Program-made: the position numbers and the translations under genes
The notes under the pieces: model-generated
What the model saw: the letters and a program-made list of their open reading frames with translations, nothing else
Told to the model about the DNA's origin: nothing
Databases searched by the model: none
Source: Eumeta japonica
Taxonomy: Eukaryota > Arthropoda > Insecta > Lepidoptera > Psychidae
Direction: 5' to 3'
DNA length: 64,000 nt
NCBI GenBank assembly: GCA_005406025.1
Contig: BGZK01002065.1
Span: 1 to 64,000 of the forward strand
Shown: positions 58,605-64,000 of the stretch, in pieces
Layout: every line of letters starts with the position of its first letter
Position numbering within the stretch: the stretch's first letter is position 1

Positions 58605-59630
58605 ATAATAAAGAAAATGAAGCATGTCGTAAGACACAACTAACTTCTGAGTCAACAATTCTTTCGTCCACAACTGTCGACAATAAAGGAAATGATTCTT
58701 GTTGCAGAAGAAAATTAGCTTTGAAGAAATGTAACGAATAAAATACATTTTAATGTACTCAGGAACTGCCTTCGACTTATATAGGCTAGCGATAAGTGGT
58801 GGTGGAAAATGAGTTCCTACAAATGATGGTCAAAGTATGGTTTACAATTAAGTGACCAATTTATGGAGGACATTCATAAAATAAATTTTGGCGGCTGTGA
58901 TTTCGTTATAGCCTCACTTTTTATTTAAATGATTTCGCGGTTAAATATAAACAGACATAGTTGAAGTGATCAGGATTCCGAGAATTTGTTTTAATTCGTC
59001 TATATCTGCAATCGACAATTAAAATGTAATAAAAGAATTGAATTATTTGTTTCTTTTTTACCTTTGTAAGGTGCTAAATACATTGACATTTTCCAGTAAT
59101 ATTAAATTTAGGACATTTTGATGACTTAGTTGAAACTATATTCGTATTTACTTCGACCGAAAAAAATAACCTGCTTTTAGTATGTGTATTGAATTTGTAA
59201 TAAAATTAATATTTTATGAAAAATGTAGCCTTTTCATGATTTTGTTTCATTTTGATTCCAAAATTAATAATAATAAAAGAATTTGGACTATTTTCTTGTA
59301 AAATGTATGTGTTGGATGAGGATTATAGAGAAAAAGATCTTAGTGGTCAGACGGATAGACAATAAAGTAATTTTATAAGGGCTGTTTTTTTTTACAAGAC
59401 CCATAAATGTGAAAAAAGAGAGACAACAAATTTGCTTACGGAGCCCCAAAATACTTAATAAAATAAAATAGTATATTATTTAATTAGTATTAAAATAGTA
59501 TAAAATAACTAATAGAAAGAATGGGCATCATTCGGTCTAATGATCTAATATATTTTTATATAACCCTTATATTATTTTTTTCATATTTTTTAATTCACTA
59601 ATTTTTTTTAGTAATAGAAGTTGACTCGTT
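58605..59630. other. 3' non-coding part of the TTAA-bounded transposon
   Basis: AT-rich, no open frames of note; holds poly-T and AATAAA-rich stretches before the GC-rich right end. Confidence 0.5.
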
Positions 59631-60235
59631 AGGATTTGGCATTACGCAGCCCGCGTTAGGATACCGATTCGGAATTGACGACGCGCCGAACGTGCGGCCG
59701 CGCCGGCTGCGAGGGGAGCGCCCCGCCATCCAACCTTTAACTACGCCCACAAAACTTTAAATTTGTGAACTAGGAGCGCCTTAAGTACTTCATTAAAACA
59801 TTTACCTCAGAAGTAGGAACTGCGCGTAGCTGAAATTCTTCTTTTTATCGTGTCCTTTGTCAATATACTCATTACAGAAAATAAAGTAAATAAAAGTTTT
59901 TTTGGTATTAATATAGATGTTATTAATAATAATATGCTAATTTATTTGATTGTTTTCCTTTTTATCGTATAGTGCATGCACAAGTTTATCGGTGCATTCA
60001 AAAAGGAACTAGTATAAACTCAGTTCTCAGTTCTGTGAGAATAAATAAATTATGTAAACAAAGAAACACCAGAGCCAGACGTTTCTTCCCGAAATACACT
60101 GAATTTATTAAATAAAATAAATTAACGTTCATAATGAATTTACATTATGTCATGCTTTCAGTGGCGTAACTAAAGGCCCCGGGGCAAAACATAAACTAGG
60201 ACCCCAACTAAACTATTCAAAATCGTTTGTTGCTT

Positions 60236-60575
60236 GTTCGTCGAGTTCAGAATTCGGCGTACTCCAGATTTGTCGTAATACAGTCGACTGAATAATAAAA
60301 TTAAAAACCAAATACAAATTGTAACTTACTTTAATGAACAAATTAAAACTATTTTATGAAAATAAAAAAAATATCTACCTGTTACTGTTCAAAAAATACA
60401 GTCCTGTGATAGACACACAGACAGCGGAGGCACGTTAATAGGATCCCGTTGAGCACCCTTTGGGTATGGAATCCTAATTATGTAGAGATTTTGAAACCAA
60501 TAACACTACTTTCTTGACCAACTATACGTTTTACGACGAATCTGGAGTACGACGAGTTCGGAACACGACGAATAC
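60236..60575. repeat. Foldback repeat nested in the hAT element
   Basis: The left arm 60236-60280 (GTTCGTCGAGTTC ... GTACTCCAGATTTGTCGTAA) and the right arm 60529-60575 are about 80 percent identical inverted copies. Between them is a (ACAGACAG)GCGGAGGC ... AGGATCCCGTTGAGCACCCT segment, a word set common in insect repeats (GGATCCCGTT...GGTA(T/C)GGAA). Confidence 0.6.
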
Positions 60576-60904
60576 AGAACAAAACTACGAGTATATCAAT
60601 ACAAGTCAAAACATAAATATGTAGTTACATTTAAGTACTTTAAAGTTGCAAAGCTACTTCATCATCAGTTCTTTATTGTGCATAGCAGGGCACGTCCAGG
60701 TTCTAGACGCAGAGTTTAGGCATGAATAACTGGATAAATTAATTAAAATTGGTACTGGTATTAAGGAATAAAACTAAGTACCTAAATCAAAAAGTTTCTA
60801 TTTTGCTTTAATGTACATAAAAAATCAAAAACAATTTATTTAGCGATGTCATGTACAAAGGTAAACTTATCTCTATAAAGCATCTCGTCTAGTTATTATT
60901 TTGA

Positions 60905-61150
60905 CGGGCTCTGTAGATCAATGGCTTACATGCTAGGCTGCTGATCTCGGGATCAGAGGTTCGATTCCCACGGAAGACAAACAATTGTGTGATGAACTTA
61001 GGTGTTTGTCTTCGGTCTGGGTGTTTGGTACGTATTATAAGTATGTGTTTACAAAAAAAGTATTTAAGTATTCTATTAGTTGTATAATACCTATAGTACA
61101 AGCTCTGTTTAATTTTGGACTAGATGGCGCTGTGTGCAATAGCAATTGTG
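60905..61150 (+). mobile_element. tRNA-derived SINE
   Basis: The head has a degenerate A box (TGTAGATCAATGG, 60912-60924) and a clean B box (GGTTCGATTCCC, 60958-60969). The 5' and 3' acceptor strands do not pair, so it is not a tRNA gene. The body GGTGTTTGTCTTCGGTCTGG and the end GACTAGATGGCGCTGTGTG match SINEs widespread in Lepidoptera. It lies inside the hAT element, downstream of its transposase. Confidence 0.75.
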
Positions 61151-61223
61151 TCTGAATATTATATGAAAGTTGCAAGTTTAATTTATTTATAATCGTTTCC
61201 TAGCTTTAGTTTTCGCAAATGTA

Positions 61224-62965
61224 TTAATAACTTCGTTTAAATTTAAACTTGATGTGGCTTTGTTTTCGGTTGCTATTCGTGATAAATGTCGGAGTCGAGT
61301 TTTTTATAATTTTTAATTTGCTAAATGATCTTTTAGCTTCTGCAGAAGTAATAGGAATAGTATGGAACTGTAACATTGCTATAAATACTTTTGTTAGGTC
61401 ACATTCCAACACTTCATATTTGTTCTTTATTTCTTTACAGAATTGGTGAACAATTCATGTTTTTGCTTCAGTTAAAAGCAGGTGGTAAATATAAAGAAAT
61501 TGCAGGGAAAAGTTAGGATCTATTATATCAGAATATTAACGTTGGAATTAGTCACATTTTTGTAATAAAGTTGTTTCATCTACATCCAATAAAAATGTTG
61601 GTGTTAAAAAATTGAAATTATTATTGAAAATAGTAACTTTAAATATTTCTTCCCTGTTTCGCAATGGGTGATCTGAAGGTAATTAATCAAAATGTTTTTT
61701 TTTATTTCCTTTTGCCTTTTTTTTTTTGAAATGGGGATCTGTGTCATATTTTGTGGCAGTTTCACTGGCTTTGCATTTAAATGATTCGAATTAATTTCTA
61801 TTTTGCATTTTTGAATTTGTATCTTGTAAAGCTCTACTTGCTTCATCAAAATCAATGTTACTTTTTTGCAAAATTTTAGATGCATAATTGTTATATAGTG
61901 TAGATAAGTTAATATAAATAGTGGTTTAGTCACAACTCTAGTATGTACAAACCTGATAACTAGTTGCCAAGCCATAAATTCCAAATAAAAAATCAAGATA
62001 ACGTAAAAAGTGACAGTTTATTGTTTACAAAATTTACTTATATTACTGAGTTCTAGTAAATATACATATAAACTCGCGAGAAATATAACATAACTCTCCT
62101 CCTGAATCAGTCATGTAAAAATTTAGAAATAAAAATAACACCTTTAGTTATATCCAAAATTTGCCGCAGTATGTGATCATATCGGACGACAAGCTCTACA
62201 ACGGACAGAAAATTTCGATTTGTACCCCTCCTGATTTAAGTTTTATAAATGCCCTGTTAAAGCCAAAGTATTCTTTGTTAGGGTAAGTATGACATCGAAT
62301 AATCTTTGAAGAACCGTTTTCCAAAATGACACTTCTTTACGAATTTCATTTTCTAGTTCCTTGTCGAAAGTTGAATCACTTTTTTTCCAAAATTCATACA
62401 CGACATATGCTTCCGTATGACTACTCGAGAAACTGTGTTCTTTTATTTGTTCTAATAAATGTTTCTAGTCCCGAATGCCCTTACACCATACATTATTATC
62501 CCTTTGCGAAGCGAATGGCCAGAAGGGTTGACAATAAACATCTAGTATTTTAGAATAACACAATCAAAAACGATGAACTGGTCCATACTTAGAAGTTGAA
62601 AAGTAGTACGATTTTGAAAAACCCCTGTTGTCTTGGTGGTCATACAAATTTTCAAAAACTGACGAGATCGTTGGTTTTTCCGCTATTACCTGTACCACGC
62701 AGACGTTGTCGTCGTTCATATGGTCAGCGACATCCTCCCTGATGTCGGTATCTTTAACTGCAATAATTGTCAGATCTTCTTCAGTAGGCTTCTCAGCTTG
62801 CACTACAGTAAACACAATCACATTGTCCAAAATATTTGGGCTAAAACTGCTTGTAGACGGCTGACTAAGAAATTTGTCAATTTTAGGGAATTTTTGTCTA
62901 GTATCTTTTCTTTCCTGACGTTGTCTGCGCTTAAACGCACCGCTATGTTTCTTCTTTGTATCCAT
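61224..62965 (-). pseudogene. hAT transposase (TTF zinc finger / DUF4371 family), broken
   Basis: Starts at a Met at 62965: MDTKKKHSGAFKRRQRQERK, then FPKIDKFLSQPSTSS and an acidic stretch to about 62660. NRGFSKSYYFSTSKYGPV follows, then in another frame YCQPFWPFASQRDNNVWCKG and LLEQIKEHSFSSSHTEAYVVYE, the TTF-type zinc-finger region, and RKEVSFWKTVLQRLFDVILTL (about 62310). The middle catalytic part is missing or unreadable. A segment around 61780-61870 (ELYKIQIQKCKIEI) and SKKKRQKEIKKN resemble the pre-dimerisation region. KVFIAMLQFHTIPITSAEAKRSFSKLKIIK at 61300-61390 is the hAT dimerisation motif, split here only for description. Confidence 0.85.
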
Positions 62966-63559
62966 TATTTAAGCTATCTTATTTTTGCATATTTACTACG
63001 TCATAATCAACAAGAAACGTAATTGATATATAACGTCACGTCGTTGGGGATTCCCCGGCTCACTCACCGATAAACATTTTATAACGTACGACAGAAGGCC
63101 CTAGCAAACCTATACTATAATGCTCCTACTACACATAAGTATGCTGCGCCGTCCACAGGCTCGCCGGCTAGCGGCGCCGTCTAGACGCGCGCGCTTGCAA
63201 ATTCACTAGTAGCGTTTTATAGTCACGCTGTTGAAGTGCGCCGCGTTTCTCATAGGTCCGCATTTATAGTTTGTATGTCAGAGTCCCGATTCTACCCCGG
63301 CTTGCCCTACGGTAGCTACGCCACTGCATGCTTTATACATTTATACTACTTCTAAGGGGGCTATAATTTACTGGTATAAGCGGAAGGTAAAAGATAAATT
63401 AATGTATAAAAAAATTAAAGGAATTGCAATGAAACAGTACTAACAAATATTAATGATAAGTTTCAAAAACAAATAAATCGTTTATAACAAAATTCATTGA
63501 AATCAACAAACTTTAAGCGCATTTTCATGGGATTTAAATTGAGCTGTTAACAAAATGTC

Positions 63560-63708
63560 GACAACGTGAAGTATTGTATAAATATGGTGACATAGTTTCC
63601 TACTAACAAACGAATATTCTTAAAAAAAATGTCACAATGACGTATTTCAAGTGTAATTTTATTACCTGCCTACGAAATAAAGTTATTATTGATTTGATTT
63701 GATTAAAC
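63560..63708 (+). repeat. Possible LINE 3' tail
   Basis: TTTTATTACCTGCCTACGAA then ATAAAGTTATTATTGATTTGATTTGATT resembles the poly-A-signal plus simple-repeat tail that ends several lepidopteran non-LTR elements. No coding part is recognisable upstream. Confidence 0.35.
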
Positions 63709-64000
63709 GAGATAACTGTAGATCGGTGAAGGTGTGAAATAACATACTCGTCAACGGTAACGACTCGTATATTAACGTCGATTTACACACATTTATATGA
63801 CATTAGTCTAACAAGTATTTATGTACAACTTCCGGTTACAAATCCACGCACGCAGTTTCATATCGAGACAGGAGACCGGCGCCCTATACAGGCACGGATT
63901 GTACATCTATTCCAACTCTATTTTGTACGCAATATATATTTATATGTACAATAAATAAATAATATCACACGACATGGAGTTTTCTTAAGTTATTTTATAT
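63709..64000. other. Window end, unassigned
   Basis: Moderately GC-rich sequence with AATAAATAAATAA near 63950. It could be 3' untranslated sequence of a gene outside the window. No open frame supports this. Confidence 0.25.

Larger units (their letters stand above)
54139..59780 (+). mobile_element. Kolobok/Mutator-type DNA transposon with TTAA borders and YqaJ domain
   Basis: A 5.6-kb element. GGCGCTCC at 54139-54146 and its inverse GGAGCGCC at 59773-59780 are each followed outward by TTAA (54135-54138 and 59781-59784), the duplication used by Kolobok and piggyBac elements. A 16-bp subterminal inverted repeat, GCTGCGTAATGCCAAA, lies at 54868-54883 and 59635-59650. The interior encodes a multi-exon transposase fused or adjacent to a YqaJ-type nuclease. 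GC-rich zones at both ends (54475-54575 and 59640-59745) contrast with the AT-rich body. The short terminal repeats make the exact borders tentative. Confidence 0.7.
60159..63326 (-). mobile_element. hAT transposon (DUF4371/ZMYM-type), 3.2 kb, perfect 8-bp target duplication
   Basis: Ends CAGTGGCGTAACTA (60159) and, inverted, CAGTGGCGTAGCTA (63326). CATGCTTT lies directly outside both (60151-60158 and 63327-63334). The minus-strand interior encodes a decayed hAT transposase with a TTF-type zinc-finger region and the C-terminal dimerisation segment. A tRNA-derived SINE (60905-61150) and a foldback repeat (60236-60575) are nested inside. The perfect target duplication suggests a fairly recent insertion, while the coding part is clearly broken. 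Confidence 0.93.

Noticed and set aside
56422..58683. Minus-strand frames opposite the transposase and YqaJ region
   Set aside because: Antisense shadows of a clear plus-strand coding region.
60905..60975. tRNA gene
   Set aside because: B box is good, but acceptor strands do not pair and the sequence continues into a SINE body.
60889..61101. Open frame on the minus strand
   Set aside because: Antisense reading through the SINE; such frames are common artefacts.

Overview
The window is AT-rich, intron-rich eukaryotic DNA. Two conserved animal genes, the transposon mix (Penelope, Gypsy/Ty3, RTE- and Jockey-like LINEs, mariner, hAT, a Kolobok/Mutator-type element, a tRNA-derived SINE) and several short repeats familiar from moths and butterflies point to an insect, most likely a lepidopteran. 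The order-level call rests on recognising repeats and was not confirmed by a search.

Host genes. (1) A mitochondrial HtrA2/Omi serine protease lies on the minus strand in seven exons from 10862 down to 496. Six of seven exons join in phase; the junction between the exons at 5385-5468 and 4575-4742 is one base short, and part of the protease core there looks unusual. (2) N-acetylglucosamine kinase (NAGK) lies on the minus strand in seven exons from 51408 down to 29027. All phases agree and give 348 residues; its two long introns hold most of the transposons. (3) A short THAP-domain gene or pseudogene lies on the plus strand at 11503-12274 with one in-frame stop. (4) A possible membrane-protein exon lies at 18503-18739, minus strand.

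Mobile DNA, left to right: RTE-like LINE tail (3515-4160); Jockey-type gag fragment between inverted repeats (6975-8162); decayed hAT-like element (9355-10270); 130-bp hairpin (16121-16255); broken Gypsy/Ty3 element (19467-23640) with an LTR-like leader on each side and a second gag start behind it; MADF fragment (24231-24358); MITE (25799-26123); MITE (31308-31896) next to an RTE LINE that a Penelope-like element has split (32195-34995); hAT MITE (36285-36497); 164-bp satellite (38098-39590); mariner relic (41870-43060); TTAA-flanked Kolobok/Mutator-type transposon with a YqaJ exonuclease domain (54139-59780); hAT element with perfect 8-bp target duplication (60159-63326) that carries a nested SINE and a nested foldback element.

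Main finding: the Penelope-like element has 269-bp inverted terminal repeats, a 35-bp extension on one side, a 13-bp target duplication, and a full hammerhead-ribozyme core in each terminal repeat. The TTAA-bounded transposase plus YqaJ element, with its duplicated 108-bp exon, is the second.
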